36,586 nt of DNA from contig CAJUQB010000052.1 of assembly GCA_910588285.1 (NCBI GenBank), forward strand, positions 1-36,586, read 5' to 3'. The DNA is from an uncultured Lachnospiraceae bacterium (GTDB lineage Bacteria; Bacillota; Clostridia; Lachnospirales; Lachnospiraceae). The translations under genes were made by a program, and so were the position numbers. The notes beneath the pieces were generated by a model. It saw only the letters and a program-made list of their open reading frames with translations, did not search any database and was not told the DNA's origin. Position 1 is the first letter of the stretch. Each line of letters opens with the position of its first letter. This document shows positions 24,029 to 32,051 of this stretch, in pieces.

Positions 24029-27000
24029 ATGAATACAAAAAAATCCTGGTATCGGTTTGCTGCCTTTTTCATTATTGCAGGCCTTGCCGCCAGCAGCGCG
24101 GGAGTCGCAGCCTCCATGTCAGAGGACGTTTTCTTTATAGAGGAACCTGTATCCATGGCTCCTGTAACTGTCCAGGAATTTGTTGATGAATCCGACACTT
24201 CGATGGCAGATTCTTCGATACTTCCGGACAATGATACTTTATTTAGAGGTTATATAGAGCAGCTTTTTTATGGCGGCGGGAATATGCCCCTGGCCGATTA
24301 CGGCCAGGAGATTCTGGAGGGCTCTGAGCTGTCCCTTTATCAGGAATGGAAGGCATTCATTACAGCCATCGCAGCCGGAGGCGGGTCCACCCTGATGCCC
24401 ATCCCGGTGGATTTTCATGTGAACATAAAAACCGACGCCGGAGCCGTATCAGGCGATCAGGCAAAGCAGGCAATGACTGCTTCCCTGCGGAAGGTTCTGA
24501 ACTGCCTGATGGTAGACTGCCCCTATGAATTCTACTGGTATGACAAGACCGCCGGATACCGCTACAGCTATTCCACCTACACAGTCGAAAATAACGGTGA
24601 TTCTGTCAATCTATTTTTTTCTGACCTGAGGGTAACGCTCTATTCTGCCATTGATTACCAAAGCGGCGGAAACACGACGGTAAGCGCTGCCAAAGCCCAG
24701 GCCACTGCTGCTGCCGCAGCCAGAGCCCAGGCGATTGTGGCTGCCCATGCAGGAAAGACAGATTATGAGAAGCTGACAGCCTATAAGGATGAAATCTGCA
24801 GTCTGGTATCCTACAATTACGGCGCCCTTAGCGGTGTCAGCTATGGCGATCCCTGGCAGATGATCTATGTTTTTGACGGAGACCCCAGTACAAATGTGGT
24901 CTGTGAGGGCTATTCCAAGGCATTTCAGTATCTCTGCGATATGACAGATTTTGCAGGTGATGTTGTATGCTACACGATTTACGGAACTATGAGTACCAGC
25001 TCTGGCGGCGGCGCCCATATGTGGAACATCGTTACTCTGGCCGGACAAAACTATCTGGTGGATGTAACGAATTCTGACAGTGGTTCCATCGGGCAGAACG
25101 GATCTCTGTTTCTGGCCGGAGGCACAGGCAGCGTTGCCGGCGGATACCGGTTTTCCTCCGGAGCTTCCTATATTTATGATCCGGAGCAGATAAATCTCTA
25201 CGGAGAGCGGATTCTTACGCTTTCCTCCACCAGCTATGTCCCCCAGGCAGCCGGAAGCATTACCAATCTCTCCATAGCAGGCTGGGTCTATGGCAGCCAG
25301 CCCAATACACCCACCTGGGATTCCACTCATACGGATGTACAGCCAGTGATTGCATATAAGGAACGGCTTGCAGGGAACGAAGCCTATTCCACAGTCATTC
25401 CTGTCAATGCAGGGGATTATATGGTAAGGATCAGCTACCCCGGCACAGATCAGCATACTGCCTTCAGCGCTGAAGCCGCATTTTCCATCACAGCCAAACC
25501 CCTAACGGAATCCATGGTACTCATAGGAGACGGGCCTTTCTTCTGCACGGGCCAGGAGATCCGCCCTGCGGTGGTTCTTGACGGTTCCCTGATGACAGAC
25601 CATGATTATGAGATCCAATATTTGAATAATATATTTCCGGATCAGAAAGCAGAGGTTATTGTAACCGGACAGGGCAATTACCAGGGAACCGTAACAAAAA
25701 CCTTTTCCATTTCCTACATTGCACCGCCTGAAAATTATCTGATGGGAAGCCTTGGCCTCAATGGCTGGTACACCTCTGACGTAACCATTTCGGCCAGGGA
25801 TTGGACCGTATCCCAGGATGGAGCTGCTTCCTTTTCTGATGAAATAACAGTTTCACAGGATGGAACCCATTCTCTGGCTTTGCATTTTAAAGAAAATAGC
25901 AGCTCCTATTTGACAGATGCCCAAACGATATCCCTGAAAATTGATAAAACAGCTCCCATGGGAAGGATTTTGCTTGATACCGCAGAATGGGACTCTTTCC
26001 TGGAGGAGCTTACCTTTGAACACTATACGGCAGAGCATTTGGCAGTGACTATTGTCGGCGAGGATTCTGTCAGCGGGATTCTGGAGATATCCTATTATAT
26101 TTCCAATGTTTCCATGACACTGGAGGAGCTGCAGAGCATGACGCTCTGGAAGGAATACCAGGACGATTCGAAGCCGCTTCTTATGGAGGATATTCCGCAG
26201 ATTGTCTATGTGAGAATCCGGGACAATGCCGGGAATATCAGCTATCTGAACACCAATGGCATGATCCTCCATACAGAGGAGCCGGAGGAAGAGGAGAAGG
26301 ATCCCATCATAAAGCCTGAGATCTCTTCGGGACTCTCCGATATTCCGCAGTCCCTGGCAGAGGCAGGCTTTGATAACACCTACAAAATTCACCAGAAAAT
26401 AAAACAGGTGATGCTGGATCATGAGTATGCAGAGGGAAACTGGGCGCTGTTTGATGTGAAGCCTCTGGTATCCCATGATGGCGGAACCACATGGACGCCT
26501 GCTGCACCAGAGAATTTTCCCAAGGAAGGCCTGTCCATTACCCTGCCCTATCCCCAGGGAGCGTCCGAGGAAGGCTATGAATTTTTTGCTGTCCATATGT
26601 TTTCTCATGAAATGAACGGGTTTCAACCGGGAGAGATCGAAATACTTAAGGATATCACAGCTACGTCCCAGGGAATCCGGTTCACTGTCCATGGCTTATC
26701 CCCCATAGCGGTTGCCTGGAGAGCTGTGAAAAAGCCGGATGATGGGCCTAATCAGGAGCCGGATGATGAGCCGGGGCAGAATCCGGATGATACGCCGGAT
26801 CAGGAGCCCGGCGATACGCCGGGACAGAATCCGGATGATACGCCGGGACAGAATCCGGATAATACGCCTAATCTCAATCCAGACAATACGCCCATTCTCA
26901 ATCCGGATCAGAACTCCGGCAATACGCCCATTCTCAATCCGGATCAGAGCTCCGGCAATAAACCGGAACAGGGATCCGATAAGGAAAGCAATGGCAATAA

Positions 27001-27268
27001 GGAAAATAACAGTGGAAACAAGACACCTGTCATCATTGGCTCCAACAATTCTTCAAACAACAGTACCGGAAGCAACACGGTGAAGAAGCCGTCTGTCAGC
27101 GGCAGTTCCAATACCTCTGCTTCCAACAGCGTTGCCAAGGCTACCTCTGTGCGAAAAAATCCGAAAACAGGGGATGATTCAAACCTCTGGTTTTATGAGC
27201 TCTGTATGCTGATGAGCGTGATAACGGCAGAACTCTTGATTATTCGTTTCCGTATGGGGAGAAGGTGA
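24029..27268 (+). CDS. Sortase-anchored surface protein with transglutaminase-like domain
   Basis: A 1079-residue cell-wall protein. The signal peptide is about 1-30. A transglutaminase/protease-like core (about 230-350) shows the triad Cys292 (VVCEGYSKA), His330 (GGAHMWNIV) and Asp345 (YLVDVTNSD). Beta-rich MBG/Ig-like repeats follow (about 405-690), then a further domain, an Asp-Pro-Gln-Asn repeat linker (about 905-990), a Ser/Asn-rich stalk, the sorting signal NPKTG, a hydrophobic helix and RMGRR. GGAGGTG precedes the ATG. It may crosslink or cleave wall or host proteins, which is inference. The last codons overlap a foreign-looking fragment read in another frame (27250-27375), so the extreme C-terminus may be new. 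Confidence 0.88.
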   Translation: MNTKKSWYRFAAFFIIAGLAASSAGVAASMSEDVFFIEEPVSMAPVTVQEFVDESDTSMADSSILPDNDTLFRGYIEQLFYGGGNMPLADYGQEILEGSELSLYQEWKAFITAIAAGGGSTLMPIPVDFHVNIKTDAGAVSGDQAKQAMTASLRKVLNCLMVDCPYEFYWYDKTAGYRYSYSTYTVENNGDSVNLFFSDLRVTLYSAIDYQSGGNTTVSAAKAQATAAAAARAQAIVAAHAGKTDYEKLTAYKDEICSLVSYNYGALSGVSYGDPWQMIYVFDGDPSTNVVCEGYSKAFQYLCDMTDFAGDVVCYTIYGTMSTSSGGGAHMWNIVTLAGQNYLVDVTNSDSGSIGQNGSLFLAGGTGSVAGGYRFSSGASYIYDPEQINLYGERILTLSSTSYVPQAAGSITNLSIAGWVYGSQPNTPTWDSTHTDVQPVIAYKERLAGNEAYSTVIPVNAGDYMVRISYPGTDQHTAFSAEAAFSITAKPLTESMVLIGDGPFFCTGQEIRPAVVLDGSLMTDHDYEIQYLNNIFPDQKAEVIVTGQGNYQGTVTKTFSISYIAPPENYLMGSLGLNGWYTSDVTISARDWTVSQDGAASFSDEITVSQDGTHSLALHFKENSSSYLTDAQTISLKIDKTAPMGRILLDTAEWDSFLEELTFEHYTAEHLAVTIVGEDSVSGILEISYYISNVSMTLEELQSMTLWKEYQDDSKPLLMEDIPQIVYVRIRDNAGNISYLNTNGMILHTEEPEEEEKDPIIKPEISSGLSDIPQSLAEAGFDNTYKIHQKIKQVMLDHEYAEGNWALFDVKPLVSHDGGTTWTPAAPENFPKEGLSITLPYPQGASEEGYEFFAVHMFSHEMNGFQPGEIEILKDITATSQGIRFTVHGLSPIAVAWRAVKKPDDGPNQEPDDEPGQNPDDTPDQEPGDTPGQNPDDTPGQNPDNTPNLNPDNTPILNPDQNSGNTPILNPDQSSGNKPEQGSDKESNGNKENNSGNKTPVIIGSNNSSNNSTGSNTVKKPSVSGSSNTSASNSVAKATSVRKNPKTGDDSNLWFYELCMLMSVITAELLIIRFRMGRR
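26885..26956 (+). repeat. 36-bp tandem coding repeat in the surface protein linker
   Basis: Two 36-bp units (26885-26920, 26921-26956) differ by one base and encode NTPILNPDQxSG twice. Upstream (about 26746-26884) shorter related units encode QNPDDTPG-like repeats. These are in frame and typical of length-variable wall-spanning linkers. Confidence 0.85.
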
Positions 27269-27375
27269 AGGCTTATTTGCGGCGCGGGGCGAGGGCGCTG
27301 CCGGGGTTTGCGGAGTATCCGAATCCGCAGGTGGGGTATGGGGCGGTTTGTGTGAGGGATAGTATACCAGTGTGA
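27250..27375 (+). pseudogene. 3' remnant, possibly of an S8 (subtilisin-like) peptidase gene
   Basis: A 41-codon open stretch without a start, ending in TGA at 27373-27375, reads PYGEKVKAYLRRGARALPG and then AEYPNPQVGYGAVCVRDS. The pattern resembles the C-terminal end of Csp-type clostridial S8 peptidases (IK-YLxRGAR...YPN...GYG), recalled and not searched. It is GC-rich, unlike the AT-rich cassette that follows, and overlaps the last codons of the surface protein in another frame. A related scrap occurs at 31873-31899. Confidence 0.45.
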
Positions 27376-27396
27376 AGATGGAAGCCCATAATTTAG

Positions 27397-27438
27397 TAAT
27401 CGCTTTATTAATCACATGTGTGATTAATAAAGCGATTA
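27397..27438. promoter_or_regulatory. Perfect 20-bp-arm palindrome before the AlbA_2/helicase cassette
   Basis: Arms TAATCGCTTTATTAATCACA (27397-27416) and its exact reverse complement (27419-27438) are separated by TG. It ends 7 bp before the -35 of the cassette promoter. There is no T-run, so it is more likely an operator or cruciform than a terminator; the encoded winged-helix protein is one candidate binder. Confidence 0.8.
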
Positions 27439-27445
27439 TTATGTG

Positions 27446-27474
27446 TTGATTAAATTGACGAAAAAGGATATACT
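27446..27474 (+). promoter_or_regulatory. Promoter of the AlbA_2/helicase cassette
   Basis: -35 TTGATT (27446-27451), 17-bp spacer, -10 TATACT (27469-27474), 24 bp before the start codon. An overlapping TTGACG (27455) is too close to the -10 to serve. Confidence 0.6.
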
Positions 27475-27497
27475 TTATGGAGAGGAGGTGTACTGAT

Positions 27498-28793
27498 ATG
27501 AATCTTGGTATGGAGACAGAATTGGTTGAATTCAAAAAAACAACAGGAGAATTAAAAGAAGGCCTTATTTCTATCGCCTCTATGTTGAATAAAAACGGAA
27601 AAGGAACTTTATATTTTGGTGTAAGGAATGATGGTGAAATTATAGGACAACAGATAGGAGACCGTACCATGCGGGAAATATCCCAGGGTATTGCAAATGC
27701 AATCAAACCACAGGTTATTCCAACGATTATTGTGGAACTGTGTGATGATAAAAATATAATAAAAGTCACTGCTGAAGGAGATGAAAAGCCTTATTCGGCA
27801 TATGGAAAATATTATATGAGATCAGCGGATGAAGATAGAGAAATATCACCGCAGCAGTTACGCCGTCTGATGCTTAGTATATCAGATTCTATTGTAAATA
27901 TTGAGGCGAATAATCAGGAACTAACTTTTGAACAATTAAAAACATTGTATGCAGGAAATAATCTAACACTTCGGGAGAATACTTTTCAGCGAAATTTAAA
28001 TCTTCTGACGCGAGATGGGACTTATAATTTGATGGCAGGTATTTTAGCAGATGTGAATAGTTATTCCATTAAAGTGGCAGTGTTTCGTGGAACAAATAAA
28101 ACGGATCTGGTCAAGCGGAATGAATATGGTTATAAGTGCATGCTTGTGGCTGTAAAACAGGTGCTGGATTATATGGAAGCATTGAATGATACCATAGTAG
28201 ATGTGGGAGGAAGTCTTAGAGAAGAAAGAAGCTTGTTTGATTTCTCATGTTTCAGGGAGGCATGGCTGAATGCATGTTTGCATAATCGCTGGTCAAGACA
28301 GACGCCGCCGGCGGTATATATGTTTGATGACCGTATTGAGATTATTTCAGTGGGAGGCTTACCGGAGGGACTTACACTGGAGGAGTTTTATGAGGGGAAA
28401 AGTAAACCAGTGAATCTCGAACTTCAGCAGATCATGGTTCAGTTGGACTATATTGAACAAACAGGGCATGGAGTTCCATTGATCGTATCCAGATACGGAA
28501 AGGAAGTATTCGATATAACAGAGAATTTTATTACCGTGACAATTCCATTAAATAAGACTGAAAGAACAGAATCTGCTCTGCTCCAAAACAAAAAAGTGTT
28601 GCTTGAGGATAGTGATGAAAAGATAGTTTCATTAATGAAGGAAAATAGCAGCATTAAAGTAAATGAAATCAGCCGGCAGGTTGGGTTGGGAATGACTACA
28701 ATTACAAAAAGAATTCGTCAGTTGAAAGAAAAGGGGCTCATTGAAAGAAAAGGTTCTAAGAAAAAAGGATATTGGATAGTAAATATAAAGTGA
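27498..28793 (+). CDS. AlbA_2 (Schlafen-type) putative DNA-binding protein with C-terminal winged helix
   Basis: A 431-residue protein. The N-terminal AlbA_2 domain (about 5-115) has ETELVEFKK, ASMLNKNGKGTLYFGVRNDG and YGKYYMRSADEDREI. A middle part with FREAWLNACLHNRW and VYMFDDRIEIISVGGLPEG matches the ATPase-like (HATPase_c_4) region usual in this family. The C-terminus (about 372-431) is a winged helix. Such proteins are annotated as ATP-dependent helicase-like regulators and occur in conflict islands. The start at 27498 follows AGGAGGTG; the upstream ATG at 27477 overlaps that site. It is visibly AT-richer than the upstream genes. It is 26 bp ahead of the primase-helicase gene and probably its partner and regulator. 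Confidence 0.85.
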   Translation: MNLGMETELVEFKKTTGELKEGLISIASMLNKNGKGTLYFGVRNDGEIIGQQIGDRTMREISQGIANAIKPQVIPTIIVELCDDKNIIKVTAEGDEKPYSAYGKYYMRSADEDREISPQQLRRLMLSISDSIVNIEANNQELTFEQLKTLYAGNNLTLRENTFQRNLNLLTRDGTYNLMAGILADVNSYSIKVAVFRGTNKTDLVKRNEYGYKCMLVAVKQVLDYMEALNDTIVDVGGSLREERSLFDFSCFREAWLNACLHNRWSRQTPPAVYMFDDRIEIISVGGLPEGLTLEEFYEGKSKPVNLELQQIMVQLDYIEQTGHGVPLIVSRYGKEVFDITENFITVTIPLNKTERTESALLQNKKVLLEDSDEKIVSLMKENSSIKVNEISRQVGLGMTTITKRIRQLKEKGLIERKGSKKKGYWIVNIK

Positions 28794-28819
28794 CAGGTGA
28801 GATGATGAGGATTATATAA

Positions 28820-31765
28820 ATGAATGTAGAAGCCTATGATTTAGATTCACTTCGAAAGTTAGTGAGAAGCCTTCAGGATGAAAACAGAAGATTGAAAGAA
28901 CTGCTGGATAAGGCCGATATTGCTTATGAGTCAGAAAATGTGTTTGATGAAAAAATAGAAAGCATTGAAGAGTACGATTCTGACCAGGGAGGACGTATTC
29001 AAAATAAATATATTACAGAAGAACTGGCAAATAAATATTTTGCAATGTTTTGGGGAAGAATGGATGTTTATGCCAAAAGAGGCACGAAGGGAGGATATTT
29101 TCCACAGTGTGATCATAGATGGAATGACCGAATATGTCCGAAACAGCGTGGTGAAAAAATCAATTGTGAAGCCTGTGAGAATAGGAAGTGGACGGAACTT
29201 AAGCCCAAGAAAATTATCGAGCATCTCCTTGGATATAGAGAAGATGGTGCGGATGTATTAGGCGTATATCCATTGTTCCCAGATGGCACATGCCGATTTA
29301 TTGTTTTTGATTTTGACAATCATGAGAAAGGTGCTGAAAAGACAGATTTTGCAAATACGAATGATGAATGGCATGAAGAGGTTGATGCATTAAGGCTTAT
29401 CTGCGAAAGAAATGGTATATTGCCTTTAGTAGAAAGATCAAGATCAGGCAGAGGCGCACATGTATGGATATTTTTCAAAAAACCGATATCCGCTTCTCTT
29501 GCAAGAAATTTTGGATGCCTTCTGCTTGATAAAGGCTCCTCTTCGATCAATCTGAAATCTTTTCATTATTATGACCGAATGTATCCGTCCCAGGATGTTG
29601 CAAGCAGTATAGGAAATCTGATTGCATTGCCGCTGCAGGGACAGGCACTGAAGAATGGAAACAGCGCTTTTGTTGATAAAAATTGGAATGCTTATCCGGA
29701 TCAATGGGACATTTTATTTAACCATACTGAAAAACTGTCAAAAGAAGATGTAGAAAAATATATGTCAAAATGGCAGTCAGAGCTTGCTAAAGAAAAAGGA
29801 ATGCTGATCCCTTCCTTTTCTGGGAATCGTTCAAAGCCCTGGAAGAAAATAGAGGGATTTGTAAAATCTGATGTTGTAGGAAAAATGCACATAGTTCTTG
29901 GTGATGGAGTATATGTTGATACATTAAATTTGATGCCGCGTCTGCAAAATCAGATCCGGAGTATGGCAGCTTTTGATAATCCCGTGTTTTATAAGAATAA
30001 AAGGCTTGGATATTCCAATTATTATAATTTCAGCGCTGTATATATGGGAAAAGATACGGATGGTTATATTTGCATTCCAAGAGGCCTTTTTGATAATCTG
30101 CTTACTTCCTGCAAGGAGGCAGGTGTTGAGTATGATATTTCAGATCACAGGGAAAAGGGAAGACCAATAAGGGTTTCTTTTAACGGAGATTTAAAGATGC
30201 AGCAGAACCTGGCGGTACAGCATTTGCTTGCATTTGATCATGGAGTTCTCAGTGCGGCTACTGCATTTGGAAAAACAGTAGTTTGCAGCTATCTCATTGC
30301 CGAGAGAAAAGTAAATACACTTATTTTGCTTCAAAGTAAAGATTTGCTGGAACAGTGGGTGGATGAGTTAAATAAATTTTTAATCATAGACGAGGAACTG
30401 CCAACCTATCGAACAAATAGCGGGAGGGAAAAGCGTAGGAAAAGTGTGATTGGAATTTTGCATGGCAGTAAAAATACTTTGACTGGTATTATTGATGTGG
30501 CCATGGTCGGCTCCATGTATAGTAAAGGAAAATTCAATAGTTTTATTAATTCTTACGGCATGGTTCTGATGGATGAATGCCATCATTGCGGTTCCAATAC
30601 TTCTATCAAAGTGATGCAGAAGATAAATGCCAGATATGTTTATGGTGTGACGGCAACGCCAAAAAGGGGGGATGATCTGGAGGAAATTATTCATATGCTT
30701 TTGGGTCCGGTCAGACACAGCTATACTGCAAAAGAGAGGGCGATAGAACAAGGAATCGGCCACTATGTATATCCGCGGTATACAAGGGTTATTGATACAA
30801 ACGAAAGTAAAAATGATATTAATGGTGCATATTCTTTGATTAGCATGAATACCGTTCGGAATGAAATGATTCTTGCAGATACAAGAATTTGTGTGGAAGA
30901 AGGAAGAACACCAGTAATTTTGACAAGGTACAAAGAACAGGCGAAATATTTGTATGACCATTTGCAAAAAGACGCAGATTATGTGTTCATCTTATATGGA
31001 GATAATAGTGATAAGGAAAACTCAGAAGTTAGAAGAAAACTAAAAGAGGTGACCAGGACGCAGAGCCTGATTTTGGTGGCAACAGGTCAGAAAATAGGGG
31101 AAGGGTTCGATTATCCGAGGCTGGATACCCTGATGCTGGCTTCGCCTGTTTCCTTTGTAGGCAGGCTTGAGCAGTACATTGGAAGATTGAATCGTGATTA
31201 TGAGGGGAAAAAGGAAGTTATAGTATATGATTATGTAGATTCTCATATCCGGGTCTTTGATAATATGTACTCAAAAAGGCTGCGTACCTATAAACGGACA
31301 GGATTTCAATTGATAACAAATCGTATTCTTTCAAAACAGACAGTAAATTCTATTTATGATTCCGGAAATTACATGGATGTATTTGAGAGGGATATTGTTG
31401 AGGCGGAAAAGAAAATCATTGTTTCCAGCCCAGAGCTTACACAGGATAAGATAGAGCGCTTTACCTATCTTGTAAGGGCAAGACAGGAAGCTGGAATAAC
31501 AGTGACAGTTATAACAATAGAACCACAGAACGTATCTTATGGAAGTTCGGAGCTTTGCCAGAGATTAATGGGGAAGATGCAGGAAAGCGGTATTCAAGTC
31601 ATTGTAAAGGAGGAGGTAATAGAGCACTTTGCTATTATTGATGATGAACTTGTGTGGCATGGAGGAATGAACTTGCTGGGAAAAGAAGATGCATGGGATA
31701 ATTTGATGCGAATTAAGTCTGATCAGGTTGCGGCAGAACTGTTGGAGATTGCATTAAAGGAATAG
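28820..31765 (+). CDS. AEP-primase (TOTE type) / SF2 helicase / PLD-like fusion protein
   Basis: A 981-residue multidomain protein. An N-terminal coiled coil (about 8-35) leads to an AEP-type primase domain (about 65-300) with a cysteine cluster Cys97/106/116/119, the metal pair Asp164/Asp166 in FIVFDFDNH and SRSGRGAH (His214). A linker region follows. The SF2 helicase has motif I ATAFGKT (480-486), II DECH (585-588), III TATP (611-614) and VI QYIGRLNR (785-792). The C-terminus (about 855-981) is PLD-like, with HFAIIDDELVWHGG (936-949), in which the usual lysine of HxK is missing. This arrangement fits the TOTE-type conflict systems described for AEP primases. The predicted role in antiphage or plasmid defence is inference. 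A moderate GAGG site precedes the ATG. Confidence 0.82.
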   Translation: MNVEAYDLDSLRKLVRSLQDENRRLKELLDKADIAYESENVFDEKIESIEEYDSDQGGRIQNKYITEELANKYFAMFWGRMDVYAKRGTKGGYFPQCDHRWNDRICPKQRGEKINCEACENRKWTELKPKKIIEHLLGYREDGADVLGVYPLFPDGTCRFIVFDFDNHEKGAEKTDFANTNDEWHEEVDALRLICERNGILPLVERSRSGRGAHVWIFFKKPISASLARNFGCLLLDKGSSSINLKSFHYYDRMYPSQDVASSIGNLIALPLQGQALKNGNSAFVDKNWNAYPDQWDILFNHTEKLSKEDVEKYMSKWQSELAKEKGMLIPSFSGNRSKPWKKIEGFVKSDVVGKMHIVLGDGVYVDTLNLMPRLQNQIRSMAAFDNPVFYKNKRLGYSNYYNFSAVYMGKDTDGYICIPRGLFDNLLTSCKEAGVEYDISDHREKGRPIRVSFNGDLKMQQNLAVQHLLAFDHGVLSAATAFGKTVVCSYLIAERKVNTLILLQSKDLLEQWVDELNKFLIIDEELPTYRTNSGREKRRKSVIGILHGSKNTLTGIIDVAMVGSMYSKGKFNSFINSYGMVLMDECHHCGSNTSIKVMQKINARYVYGVTATPKRGDDLEEIIHMLLGPVRHSYTAKERAIEQGIGHYVYPRYTRVIDTNESKNDINGAYSLISMNTVRNEMILADTRICVEEGRTPVILTRYKEQAKYLYDHLQKDADYVFILYGDNSDKENSEVRRKLKEVTRTQSLILVATGQKIGEGFDYPRLDTLMLASPVSFVGRLEQYIGRLNRDYEGKKEVIVYDYVDSHIRVFDNMYSKRLRTYKRTGFQLITNRILSKQTVNSIYDSGNYMDVFERDIVEAEKKIIVSSPELTQDKIERFTYLVRARQEAGITVTVITIEPQNVSYGSSELCQRLMGKMQESGIQVIVKEEVIEHFAIIDDELVWHGGMNLLGKEDAWDNLMRIKSDQVAAELLEIALKE

Positions 31766-31872
31766 CAGCTTAGTCACTGACTTATGGAAATGGTTGTTTT
31801 GGATTGATTTTAAAGAAGAAATAAAGAAATGTTAAAAAAGTATAAAAAATTGTTAGTCCTTACTTGACAGCA

Positions 31873-31899
31873 CCATATGGGGAGAAAGTGAGGGTGTAG
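31873..31899 (+). pseudogene. Decayed scrap matching the fragment at 27250
   Basis: CCATATGGGGAGAAAGTGAG and the next bases read P-Y-G-E-K-V-R-V-stop. The same codons open the fragment at 27250, and alignment of the two is close over about 30 bp. The copy is truncated by a TAG. The two scraps flank the AlbA_2/helicase cassette in the same orientation. Confidence 0.5.
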
Positions 31900-31997
31900 T
31901 TGTAGAAAAGTTTACTAGAGCGTGTTTGAAAGTTGCGGAGATAAAGGTATGCAGGGATAAACACAGAAGTGTGAGAATCTATAGACCCCACAGCAGC

Positions 31998-32027
31998 CGC
32001 CAAATGACTGCAAGCAGTCACTTGGCG
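31998..32027 (-). terminator. Hairpin downstream of the carboxylesterase gene
   Basis: CGCCAAATGACTG and CAGTCACTTGGCG pair over 13 positions with one A-C mismatch around a CAAG loop. It lies 24 bp after the esterase stop on the minus strand. A T-run is lacking, so it is a weak terminator candidate or a repeat-type palindrome. Confidence 0.45.
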
Positions 32028-32051
32028 CATTGCCTGCCGGGAGACAATATT

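Noticed and set aside
27179..27769. Minus-strand open frame across the palindrome
   Set aside because: It crosses the cassette promoter, lacks a start signal and shows no domain; the plus-strand AlbA_2 gene is clear.
31864..31899. TTGACA on the plus strand as a promoter
   Set aside because: No -10 box is found at 16-18 bp and no gene follows on that strand.
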